From JAUWCL01 sp964599375 (GTDB lineage: Bacteria > Krumholzibacteriota > Krumholzibacteriia > Krumholzibacteriales > Krumholzibacteriaceae): a DNA stretch of 64,000 nt. A model generated the notes under the pieces. The model had not been told where the DNA came from and searched no databases. It saw only the letters and a program-made list of their open reading frames with translations. Position 1 is the first letter of the stretch; every line of letters begins with the position of its first letter. This document shows positions 17,452 to 25,546 of the stretch, one piece after another. Both the position numbers and the translations under genes were made by a program. The stretch spans positions 62,001 through 126,000 of the forward strand of contig CAZREW010000001.1 of NCBI GenBank assembly GCA_964599375.1, in the 5' to 3' direction.

Positions 17452-18441
17452 ATGACCATGAAAGAAAAGATAAGATGGGGCATTCTCGGACCCGGCCGCA
17501 TCGCGGGAAAATTCGCCTCGGCGCTGCGTGAGGCCGGTGGAGCCGAACTTGCGGCTGTCGGTTCACGAAGTCTCGGGCGGGCCGGGCGGTTCGCCTCTGA
17601 TTTCGGTTTCAAGCGCGCGTACGGCAGCTACGAGGAACTCGCCGGCGACAACGGGATAGACGCCGTTTATATAGGAACTCCGCACTCGTGCCACAGAGAC
17701 AACACAATACTCTGCCTTGGCGCCGGCCGGCACGTCCTCTGCGAGAAGCCGTTCGCGATCAACGCCATTGAAGCCGAAGAGATGATCACCGCCTCGCGAA
17801 AGAAGAAACGGGCCCTGATGGAGGCGATGTGGATGCGTTTCATGCCCTCGATATTGAAAGTGCGAGAGCTGGTCGCCGGGGGAGAGATCGGAGAGATACG
17901 CAGGATCACGGCCGACTTCGGGTTCCGGGCGGAGTTCGATCCGGAAAGCCGCCTCTTCGACCCCGCCCTGGGGGGCGGGGCGCTTCTCGATGTCGGTGTA
18001 TATCCCGTCTCCCTGGCATACTTTCTCCTCGGGGAGCCCGCTGTCGTGGAAGGCACGGCTTATATCGGCGAAACGGGAGTGGACGAAGAATCTGTCGCCC
18101 TGCTCGGGTACGAGGGCGGAAGCCAGGCGGTCCTTATGATGGCTCTTCGGCTGAAGACTCGGTGTGACGCCTTCATCTTCGGGACGGCCGGATCGATATG
18201 GATACCCGAGCCGTGGTGGAAGTCAGAGAGGATCGTCATGCGCCGTGACGGCCGCAGAGAGAGGACGATCGACCTCCCACGTCTCGAGAACGGCTTCATC
18301 TACCAGGCGGAGGAGATGATGGGCCTTGTCCGCGAGGGAAAGACCGAGTCGGAGATAATGCCTCTCGATGACAGCCTCGCCGTTATGAGGATCATGGACA
18401 GGATCCGCAGGCACTGGGGACTGAAGTACCCGATGGAGTGA
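17452..18441 (+). CDS. Gfo/Idh/MocA-family oxidoreductase
   Basis: This 329-residue protein has the N-terminal NAD(P)-binding Rossmann motif GILGPGRIAGKFASAL (about 7-22), the VYIGTPHSCHRDN segment, the family-defining HVLCEKPFAINAIEAEEM (about 91-108) with the catalytic Lys of EKP, and the C-terminal substrate domain with GGGALLDVGVYPVSLAYFLL. These enzymes oxidise or reduce sugars, inositols and trans-dihydrodiols; the substrate cannot be read from sequence. The gene begins 6 bases after the upstream aldo/keto reductase and its TGA overlaps the next gene's first possible ATG, so the three are probably co-translated. Confidence 0.95.
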   Translation: MTMKEKIRWGILGPGRIAGKFASALREAGGAELAAVGSRSLGRAGRFASDFGFKRAYGSYEELAGDNGIDAVYIGTPHSCHRDNTILCLGAGRHVLCEKPFAINAIEAEEMITASRKKKRALMEAMWMRFMPSILKVRELVAGGEIGEIRRITADFGFRAEFDPESRLFDPALGGGALLDVGVYPVSLAYFLLGEPAVVEGTAYIGETGVDEESVALLGYEGGSQAVLMMALRLKTRCDAFIFGTAGSIWIPEPWWKSERIVMRRDGRRERTIDLPRLENGFIYQAEEMMGLVREGKTESEIMPLDDSLAVMRIMDRIRRHWGLKYPME

Positions 18442-18446
18442 TGGAC

Positions 18447-19388
18447 ATGAAAAAGAGACTACTCGGCGGCACCGGGCTTTCCGTGTCGGAGATATCGTTC
18501 GGCGGCTGGCAGATCGGGAATGACGATTCCTGGAAAGGGCTGGATGCGAAGGCCTCGCTCGGACTGGTACACGCTGCTCTGGAGGCCGGGATAAACCTCT
18601 TCGATACCGCTCCCAACTACGGGGGCGGCGAGAGCGAAAGGATCCTCGGAAAGGCTCTCGAGGGCAGGCGCGGCGATGTCGTCCTGGTCAGCAAGTTCGG
18701 GCACAGGCCGGAAGGGTCGAAGGATTTTTCGGTCGCTAGATTCAGGAAAGGGCTCGGTGCAAGCCTCGAGCGACTCAGGACCGGCTACCTCGACGTCCTG
18801 CTCCTTCACAACCCGCCGGCCCGGATGTACGAGGGAGCCGATCCACTCTGGGACGCACTGGAGGAAGCCCGGAAAGAAGGGAAGATAAGGCATTACGGCG
18901 CCAGCCTCGATTTTGCTTCGGAGGCCGAGTCATGCCTGCGAAACACCGGTTCCGAAGTCCTTGAGATTTTCTTCAACATACTCCACCAGGACGTCAGGAT
19001 GGCATTCCCGACCGTCAGGGAAAAGGGAGCGGGGACGATAGCAAAGATACCTTTCGACAGCGGCTGGCTGACCGGCAAGTACAATATAATCAGCCGGTTC
19101 GAAGGCGTCAGGAGCAGATGGAGCGAGGAGGATATTGCCCTCAGGGCCAGGCTCGTCTCGGGACTGGACTGGCTTACAGCAGACGGATCGGAGCTCGCAC
19201 ACAAGGCGATCGCGTATCTTCTTTCATATGAAGAGGTCAGTTGCGCTATCCCGGGTATCCGGACAATGGAGCACCTCAGGAGCAACATCGAGGCAGCCGA
19301 CTGCCGGATCAGCCCGGCAGAACGCGAAAAACTCGAAGATTTCTGGAATGAATTCACCGAAAACGGCCGGAATCTGCTATGCTGGTAG
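18447..19388 (+). CDS. Aldo/keto reductase
   Basis: A 313-residue aldo/keto reductase different from the one two genes upstream. It opens KKRLLGGTGLSVSEISFGGW, with the tetrad Asp/Tyr in LFDTAPNYGGGESERILG, Lys in VVLVSKFGHRPEG and His in LDVLLLHNPPARMYEG. The C-terminus has SCAIPGIRTMEHLRSNIEAA, the cofactor 2'-phosphate region. The ATG at 18447 has GGAG 8 bases upstream; another ATG at 18441 overlaps the previous TGA (TGATG) and would add two residues. Together with its neighbours it likely acts on sugars released by, or related to, the adjoining polysaccharide locus, but this is inference from position. Confidence 0.93.
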   Translation: MKKRLLGGTGLSVSEISFGGWQIGNDDSWKGLDAKASLGLVHAALEAGINLFDTAPNYGGGESERILGKALEGRRGDVVLVSKFGHRPEGSKDFSVARFRKGLGASLERLRTGYLDVLLLHNPPARMYEGADPLWDALEEARKEGKIRHYGASLDFASEAESCLRNTGSEVLEIFFNILHQDVRMAFPTVREKGAGTIAKIPFDSGWLTGKYNIISRFEGVRSRWSEEDIALRARLVSGLDWLTADGSELAHKAIAYLLSYEEVSCAIPGIRTMEHLRSNIEAADCRISPAEREKLEDFWNEFTENGRNLLCW

Positions 19389-19482
19389 CCGTAGTCCGGA
19401 ATATAGCCGCGATGGCGGACCGGATGGTCCGGTCAGTACGGAGCCGCGGATTCGGAATTCATAATGGACACGGAGGCGGAAA

Positions 19483-20883
19483 ATGAATTCGAAAAGAACA
19501 ACACTGATCATAATGGTTATTATGGCTTCGCTCTGGACCATTGGCTGCAGCAGGGACAAGGGCACACTGGAGCCGGCTCCGATCAGCACCGATCCTGTCG
19601 TCTTCACGGACAATTTCGGCGCTCATGTCGACTTCCAGGCATTCCTCAACTCAAAGCTCGACGCGGTGCAGATCGACACTGATGTGAAGTTCGATGGAAC
19701 GGCATCCCTGAGAATCTCGGTCCCCGGGCCAGGCGACCCGACCGGCTGGTTCGCGGGTGGCGCCTTCGTCGACGCCATCGGGCGTGACCTGACCGGCTAT
19801 GACGCGATCACCTTCTATGCCAGATCGAGCAAGGCCTCCGCAACGCTCAATGTGGCAGGCCTGGGAAATGACAACACCGGCACCTCATTGTACGAAGCCT
19901 CCACCGACAGTCTCGCCCTGACTACCGCTTGGGCGAAATACATCATCCCCATCCCCCTGCCGGCCAAGCTCAGCCTCGAGAAAGGACTCTTTTACTTTGC
20001 CGAAGGGTACGAGGAGGACGACCTTGCCTACACGATGTGGTTCGATGACATCATCTTCGAGAAGACAGGCCTCGTAACGGATCCAAGGCCTGACCTCGAG
20101 GTAGATGACTTCAGCGCGTATCTCGGGACGAGCGTGGATATTCCGGGTACAAGCGTCACTTTCGACGTCGACGGAACGGACATGCTCGTCAATCACATGC
20201 CCGCGTATTTTACATTCTTCTCTTCCGACGAAGACGTAGCGAAGGTGATAAACGGAAAGATACAGTCGCTCAGCGTGGGAAACGCCACGATAACCGCAGC
20301 ACTCGGATCGATACCCGCTTCAGGCGAGATCGCCTTCACTGCGCTTGCCGCTCCCGTCGTGCCGGCACCTACTCCGACCCAGCCCGCAAACAATGTGATC
20401 TCGATCTTCAGCGACTCCTACACCGACGTGCTCGTTGATTCCTATTCTCCCGACTGGGACGAGGCCAATCTCACCGATTTCTCGGTCGACGGGGACAATA
20501 TACTCCTCTATACGAACATCAATACATACGCGGCGATCTTGTTTGAGACCTCGGTGATAAACGCCACGGCGATGGATTACCTGCACATCGATTTCTGGCT
20601 GCCCAGCAACGTCACTTCTGTTGGCGTCAAGCTTGTCGATTTCGGCGAGGACGGCGTCTACCAGGGAGCTCCCGATTCCGAGAAAGAGCTGATCTTCAGC
20701 GCCGGCAGCGTTCCTCCCATCACTCCCGGGTCATGGTCCAGTCTCGATATTCCCCTGGCTGATTTCATGGTCCCCGGTGGCCTGGTCAGCAGGGCGGCTC
20801 TCGCGCAGTTGTTTATCACGGGAGCCGATATAACAGCCTTTGTCGACAATATCTATTTCTACGAGGTGCCGCCAGGCCAGTAG
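19483..20883 (+). CDS. Glycan-binding-type lipoprotein with two CBM-like domains and an Ig-like (BIG2) domain
   Basis: This 466-residue protein has a lipoprotein signal (WTIGC, Cys at residue 22) and three parts. A jelly-roll CBM-like domain (about 36-190) contains FDGTASLRISVPGPGDP, YDAITFYARSS and MWFDDIIFEK. A short bacterial Ig-like domain (about 195-290) reads FFSSDEDVAKVINGKIQSLS and NATITAALGS. After a Pro/Thr linker (APTPTQPANN), a second CBM-like domain (about 300-460) reads MDYLHIDFWLPSNVTSVGV and FVDNIYFYEVP. Lipoproteins of this kind accompany GH16 laminarinases in FCB bacteria and are presumed to hold glucan at the cell surface. No SusD-type TPR fold is present. The GH16 gene follows 23 bases later. 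Confidence 0.8.
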   Translation: MNSKRTTLIIMVIMASLWTIGCSRDKGTLEPAPISTDPVVFTDNFGAHVDFQAFLNSKLDAVQIDTDVKFDGTASLRISVPGPGDPTGWFAGGAFVDAIGRDLTGYDAITFYARSSKASATLNVAGLGNDNTGTSLYEASTDSLALTTAWAKYIIPIPLPAKLSLEKGLFYFAEGYEEDDLAYTMWFDDIIFEKTGLVTDPRPDLEVDDFSAYLGTSVDIPGTSVTFDVDGTDMLVNHMPAYFTFFSSDEDVAKVINGKIQSLSVGNATITAALGSIPASGEIAFTALAAPVVPAPTPTQPANNVISIFSDSYTDVLVDSYSPDWDEANLTDFSVDGDNILLYTNINTYAAILFETSVINATAMDYLHIDFWLPSNVTSVGVKLVDFGEDGVYQGAPDSEKELIFSAGSVPPITPGSWSSLDIPLADFMVPGGLVSRAALAQLFITGADITAFVDNIYFYEVPPGQ

Positions 20884-20906
20884 AAGAACGGGAGACCGCG
20901 CAAGCA

Positions 20907-21743
20907 ATGACTGCTGCACGGAATAAACGATACGGAAATTCCATCCGTCTGGCGATACTCTTCTTCACTCTCGCCCTCGCGACCTTTGCCGGCTGCGGCG
21001 AACGGGATGAAGCCCAGCAATATGTACTGATATGGGAGGACGAGTTCGAGGGCCCCGAGGGGCAGCTGCCCGACCCGGAGAACTGGGCCTTCGACGAAGG
21101 CACCGGCTGGGGAAACAACCAGCTTGAGTGGGACACCGACAGGCCCGAGAACGTCTCCCTCGACGGCAACGGCAACCTGGCGATAATCGCCCGTGAGGAA
21201 GTCTTTGAGACGTGCGATTACACATCGGGGCGTATAACGACTGAAAACCTCTTCGAACACGCGAGGGGACGTTTCGAGGCGAACATAAAGCTTCCGGTCG
21301 GCCAGGGTATATGGCCCGCATTCTGGCTCCTCGGTGCCGACATCGGCACCTTAGGATGGCCCGAATGCGGCGAGATCGACATCATGGAATACCGCGGCCA
21401 GTCTCCGAGCATCGCGCAGGGCGCCCTGCACGGCCCGGGCTACTCGGGGGGCTCGTCGATCTGGCGCCAGTACGTGCTCACCGGATCTGGATTCAACGAG
21501 GATTTTCACGTCTTCGGCGTCGAATGGGAGAGTGACCGGATCACATGGTATATCGACGATACTAAATTCTTTTCCGTTACCAGGGCGGATGTGACCGGCA
21601 GGGGCGACTGGGTCTTCGACCATACTTTTTTCATAATACTGAATGTCGCTGTAGGAGGGGATTTCGTCGGTTCGCCGGATGAGGCTACCGTCTTCCCTCA
21701 GACGATGCTCATAGACTGGGTCCGCGTTTACAAGCTTGAGTAG
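20907..21743 (+). CDS. GH16 family beta-glucanase (laminarinase-like) lipoprotein
   Basis: The 278-residue enzyme has a lipoprotein signal peptide (TFAGC, Cys at residue 30) and a single GH16 jelly-roll catalytic domain (about 38-277). The domain starts LIWEDEFEGPEGQLPDPENW and contains the catalytic signature GEIDIMEYRG (nucleophile E156, D158, acid/base E161), which has the extra residue (ExDxxE) typical of laminarinases rather than lichenases. KLPVGQGIWPAFWLLG and VFGVEWESDRITWYIDD are also standard. Expected activity is endo-hydrolysis of beta-1,3-glucan at the membrane surface. It follows the glycan-binding lipoprotein in the same operon, and converges on the transporter gene. Confidence 0.95.
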   Translation: MTAARNKRYGNSIRLAILFFTLALATFAGCGERDEAQQYVLIWEDEFEGPEGQLPDPENWAFDEGTGWGNNQLEWDTDRPENVSLDGNGNLAIIAREEVFETCDYTSGRITTENLFEHARGRFEANIKLPVGQGIWPAFWLLGADIGTLGWPECGEIDIMEYRGQSPSIAQGALHGPGYSGGSSIWRQYVLTGSGFNEDFHVFGVEWESDRITWYIDDTKFFSVTRADVTGRGDWVFDHTFFIILNVAVGGDFVGSPDEATVFPQTMLIDWVRVYKLE

Positions 21744-21746
21744 AAA

Positions 21747-21774
21747 GGGAGATCATCCTGCAATCTGATCTCCC
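21747..21774. terminator. Hairpin between convergent GH16 and transporter genes
   Basis: A perfect 9-bp inverted repeat, GGGAGATCA (21747-21755) and TGATCTCCC (21766-21774), with a 10-base loop lies in the 49-base gap between two convergent stop codons. The minus-strand transcript is followed by TTTCT, a weak U-tract; the plus side has none. It is probably a shared transcription stop. Confidence 0.5.
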
Positions 21775-21792
21775 TCATGCCAGATCTGCCCC

Positions 21793-23991
21793 CTATGCTT
21801 TGTTCGATTTCCGCTCGGCGAGCTCCTTCTCGATCCTTTCCATAGTCTTGTCGTCCAGTTCATAGAATAGGGCGGCGACGACCGCTATGGCGGTCCCCAC
21901 TACGGGGATGTAACTCATCATCAGCCGTATTCCCGCCAGCGTCTCTGGGCTCTGGGTCACATTGGGCTGGAAATTGAACCTGGCCAGCAGCCAGCCCGCC
22001 AGTCCGCCGCCTAGGGCCATACCGAACTTCTGCGAGAAGGTCGCGGCAGAGAAGATAAGGCCCGTGGCTCTTCGCCCGTATTTCCATTCCGAATAATCTA
22101 CGGTGTCGGCGTACATCGCCCACAGGAGAGGCGCCTGCGGGGCCATCACGAAGGAGATGATTATATTGACCGCGAACATGAGGACTATCTGATCTTTGGG
22201 TACGTAGTAGAAGATGATCGTAAAGACGCTCGCCAGACCCATGACTATCAGATACAACCTCTTCTTGCCCAGCCTTTTTGAGAGAAAATCGGTACAGGCC
22301 ACGCCGATGATTACAGCAACGGTACCTGTCACCATGAACAAAGAAGCGAGCAGTTCGTTTTCGATGTAATACTTGAAGTAATACATTATCGTGCCCATAC
22401 GTATTATCACGTAACCGAGAGTGAACATGCTCATCACGAGAAGGATCATCCAGGGCCGGTTCCGCAAGAGGTTTCTCAGGTCCTTCCGGAGCGATGTCTG
22501 CTGATCCTTCGATGGCTGAACGCGTTCTTTAGTGAGAGCGAAGGTCAGGTAGAACAGGACACAGGCCATCACGCCGTATATGACGAGCGTATACTGAAAC
22601 CCTCTGGCCACATCCACTTTCCTAACGGAGTATGTCAGGTCTTTTCCTTCCGGATCGATGAACGCTTTCGAGACATCCACGCTGTACTCGCCGAATCCCT
22701 TGTTCAGCGCTATATTATTGAAAGAGCTTATTATCGCCGGGGGATCGTTTTTCCCTGATTCGACCTTGACGTAGAAGGAATCCGCCGCCAGGCCTCCCCT
22801 GCCATCGACCGCCGTTATGATGATTTTTGAGATGCCGGCATTTCTGATCTCGAAAACCGCCTCGTTTCCTGCAATATCGACCGAAGCTGCCGCTTTGTCT
22901 CCGGATGAAGCCCCGAAGACGAGCCGGTCTCCGTCCCGGTCGGTGAAGTGCTCGGAGAGATCGACTGTGTGCCGTCCGGATTTCGGTTTGTACGTCCTGT
23001 CGGGAATACCTTCTGTCAGGACTGGCGGATCGTTCCCCGTTTCATTGATCCTGACTGTGAAGCTGTAATCCTTTTTTCTCTTATGCTCGTCGAATGCAGT
23101 CAGGGTGATCCTTGAGATCCCCGGTCCTTTCTCCCTGAGAATCAGCACGGAATCCGATTCTACGGCTGCCTCGACGACACCGGTCTCGCCGCTTGACGCT
23201 TCATACACCAGCCTGTCTCCGGGAGAGCCCTGAAATATTTCGCCCAGAGCGATCTTCCTCGTTCCGAACCCCTGCTCCAGGAGCATATCGCCGACAGGGT
23301 TATGAACGGCCGGGGGGGCCTCACCCGGCCTGTCGATCTTGACCAGAAATTCCTGAGATGTCTTATGGTGGCCATTGTCGGCTTCGACTATGATCCTGGA
23401 TGTCCGCGTGTCGACTTCTTCTATTTTGACGATACTGCCTGAAAGGGATATCCCCCTGTCCTGGTGCCCCAGGAAATTCACGAGCGGCAGCGTGGCGCCC
23501 TGAACTATGAAAGCCCCGGCGAAAGCGAGTACGAATCGATAGGTCGAGGCGCTCGTCCTCTGCTTGGAATGGGGCGAAAGGACGCCCAGCAACGCCGAGT
23601 AAGGGATATTGATCGCCGTATAAGCCATCATCATGAGAATATAGGTGACATATGCATAGATTATCTTGCCCTGAAGACTGAGCTCGGGTGTCGTGAACGT
23701 CAGAACGCCGATGACGGCCAGCGGGAGCATCATCCACAGGAGATAAGGCCGGAATTTCCCCCACCTGGTATTTGTCCTGTCCGCGATTATCCCCATCATG
23801 GGATCGTTTACGGCGTCCCAGAACCGCGAGACCATGAACAGGGTCCCCGCTACTGCGGCCGGGATCCCGAACACGTCCGTATAGAAGAAGAGGAGAAAAT
23901 TGATAAACATCTGGAAATAAAGATTGGACGCGGTATCCCCCAGCCCGTAACCGATCTTTTCTTTAACCGAAAGCCGATCCTCGATATTCAT
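21793..23991 (-). CDS. GPH/MFS sugar:cation symporter with periplasmic cadherin/Ig-like insertion
   Basis: The 732-residue protein is a glycoside-pentoside-hexuronide symporter (MelB type). It has the N-terminal KEKIGYGLGDTASNLYFQ, the DPMMGIIADRTNTRWGKFRPY cation/sugar loop (residues 63-82, split DPMMGIIADR / TNTRWGKFRPY) and later ADTVDYSEWKYGRRATG. Typical GPH carriers are about 450-500 residues; this one has about 285 extra residues (about 178-462) between TM5 (FVLAFAGAFIVQGATLP) and TM6 (FQYTLVIYGVMACVLFYLTF), a periplasmic loop in MelB topology. The insert has two and a half cadherin/Ig-type repeats, each starting NDPP or a similar PP and containing D.DGD[RL]LV.. or DPEGKDLTYS. I chose the ATG at 23991, with AAGGAG 6 bases upstream, over an in-frame TTG at 24027. 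Confidence 0.92.
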   Translation of the reverse strand: MNIEDRLSVKEKIGYGLGDTASNLYFQMFINFLLFFYTDVFGIPAAVAGTLFMVSRFWDAVNDPMMGIIADRTNTRWGKFRPYLLWMMLPLAVIGVLTFTTPELSLQGKIIYAYVTYILMMMAYTAINIPYSALLGVLSPHSKQRTSASTYRFVLAFAGAFIVQGATLPLVNFLGHQDRGISLSGSIVKIEEVDTRTSRIIVEADNGHHKTSQEFLVKIDRPGEAPPAVHNPVGDMLLEQGFGTRKIALGEIFQGSPGDRLVYEASSGETGVVEAAVESDSVLILREKGPGISRITLTAFDEHKRKKDYSFTVRINETGNDPPVLTEGIPDRTYKPKSGRHTVDLSEHFTDRDGDRLVFGASSGDKAAASVDIAGNEAVFEIRNAGISKIIITAVDGRGGLAADSFYVKVESGKNDPPAIISSFNNIALNKGFGEYSVDVSKAFIDPEGKDLTYSVRKVDVARGFQYTLVIYGVMACVLFYLTFALTKERVQPSKDQQTSLRKDLRNLLRNRPWMILLVMSMFTLGYVIIRMGTIMYYFKYYIENELLASLFMVTGTVAVIIGVACTDFLSKRLGKKRLYLIVMGLASVFTIIFYYVPKDQIVLMFAVNIIISFVMAPQAPLLWAMYADTVDYSEWKYGRRATGLIFSAATFSQKFGMALGGGLAGWLLARFNFQPNVTQSPETLAGIRLMMSYIPVVGTAIAVVAALFYELDDKTMERIEKELAERKSNKA

Positions 23992-24019
23992 CCGATTCTC
24001 CTTGTCGATCATGGCATCG

Positions 24020-25537
24020 TCATTCAATGATAATGGTCTGCAGGGCGCTGCCGGGAATAGACATCTCTACGTATCTCGCGTCGAGCTCGAGAGAGAATCT
24101 ATCGCCGCGCTCCGCCTGGTTCAGGATCTCCACGACAATGGTCCCGTCGGGATTCCTCAAAGCCGTTACCATCAGGCCTGAAATCTCGCAATCCACGCCT
24201 ATCCGCACCGCTCCCGGACGTATGTACCTGCTGAAATGACGCATCACGTAGTAGAGCGGAGTATAGTAGACCTCGTCCGTTTCTGGCCTCGCGATGACCG
24301 GCGCGATGCACCAGTTCTCCGCGTGGTTGGGGCCTCCACCGCCGTCGAGAACGATGTTCCAGTCTATCCAGCCGTTGAGCCAGCTGTTCAGGCCACCGAT
24401 GATATCGCGGGCATATCGGTAGACCGGCACGTACTTCGGATGAAGATGCCTGTCTTCCTGCGCAGCCCAGTAATAGCCCCAGTCCGTCGCATCCGGTTTC
24501 CAGTACCATTCATCGTCCCGCCATACAGGCACTTCGGAGTCTATGCACGCTTCCGTATTCAGCAGTTTCTTGTCGGGGAACCGCTGATGGACCCGCGAAA
24601 GCTCTTCGGGATACCACTCGTATGTGCTGCTGTACCAGTGGACCGCCGTCCCCCAGACGTATTTCGCCGCCTCATCGTCACCGAGTATTCCGTAGGCCCA
24701 TTCCTCCAGATGATCCCGGTTCTGGTCGTAGATAAGGATCCGTGCGTCGATATCCTCCTCGGCGAATCTCGGTCCGAGGCTGTCCCTGACGAAACGTCCC
24801 ATCTGCCCGGGGGTGAATATCATGCTTTCCCATTGACCATCATTACCGAGCGGTTCGTTCAATGTCGTTACCGCCCAGATCGCAATGCCAGAACTCTCGT
24901 AAGCCTTGATGTACTTGCAGAAATACAGGGCCCAGGTATCGTAATATCCGGGGAGCAGCGATCCTCCGTTCCATTCATTATTGTCCTTCATCCAGGGTGG
25001 CGCCGTCCACGCGGAAGCTATTATCCTGAAATCCGCCCCTTCTACGGCCGCTGCGTCCCTGATCAACGGGATGAGATCATCCCTGTCTTCGTCTATGCTG
25101 AAATCGGACAATTCGAGATCTCCGGGAGTATTCGCATACGTATAATTCGAGAGGGAGAAATCACAGCTGCCCATATGAGTACGTGTCAGGCTGTACGCGG
25201 CTTCGTCAGGGCTGAAATATGCTTGGAGCACCTCGTCTCTCTTCTCCTCGCTCAGGCCGCTCAATACACAGGCGGACGATTCGGTGAATGAACCTCCGAA
25301 TCCTAAGATCTCCTGATATCTCTCTTCAGGATCGATCTTTATGACGGGAAGCCCGGAATCGCTCCCGGATGTGAACGGCAGGCTTTGCTTTTCCGAGCAT
25401 TTATCACCCTCCCTGGAAGTCTGTACTATCCTGGCCGTGTGATCCCCGCTTGCGGACCAGGCGGGATTCAATGCAAACGTAAATCCGACGCAGCCCGCGA
25501 TCAATGATCTCAGGGAGTTTTTCGTCTTCTTTTCCAC
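24020..25537 (-). CDS. GH30-family glycoside hydrolase (endo-beta-1,6-glucanase/glucosylceramidase type)
   Basis: This 505-residue secreted enzyme has a signal peptide (about 1-30) and a GH30 TIM barrel plus side beta-sandwich. Typical signatures are QEILGFGGSFTESSACVL (about 75-92), IIASAWTAPPWMKDNNEWNG, the acid/base E228 in AVTTLNEPLGN and the nucleophile E329 in KLLNTEACIDSE. NSWLNGWIDWNIVLDGGGGP and the C-terminal sandwich (ISGLMVTALRNPDGTIVV) complete the fold. In laminarin or fungal-glucan loci GH30 enzymes remove beta-1,6 branches. The start is GTG with AGGGGA upstream. It lies 9 bases downstream of the GH2-barrel gene and 28 bases upstream of the transporter start, so the three form one minus-strand operon. 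Confidence 0.93.
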   Translation of the reverse strand: MEKKTKNSLRSLIAGCVGFTFALNPAWSASGDHTARIVQTSREGDKCSEKQSLPFTSGSDSGLPVIKIDPEERYQEILGFGGSFTESSACVLSGLSEEKRDEVLQAYFSPDEAAYSLTRTHMGSCDFSLSNYTYANTPGDLELSDFSIDEDRDDLIPLIRDAAAVEGADFRIIASAWTAPPWMKDNNEWNGGSLLPGYYDTWALYFCKYIKAYESSGIAIWAVTTLNEPLGNDGQWESMIFTPGQMGRFVRDSLGPRFAEEDIDARILIYDQNRDHLEEWAYGILGDDEAAKYVWGTAVHWYSSTYEWYPEELSRVHQRFPDKKLLNTEACIDSEVPVWRDDEWYWKPDATDWGYYWAAQEDRHLHPKYVPVYRYARDIIGGLNSWLNGWIDWNIVLDGGGGPNHAENWCIAPVIARPETDEVYYTPLYYVMRHFSRYIRPGAVRIGVDCEISGLMVTALRNPDGTIVVEILNQAERGDRFSLELDARYVEMSIPGSALQTIIIE

Positions 25538-25546
25538 TCCATCCCC

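Noticed and set aside
24021..24023. ATG overlapping the GH30 stop (ATGA) as transporter start
   Set aside because: It is not in the transporter's frame; the in-frame ATG at 23991 has a good ribosome site.
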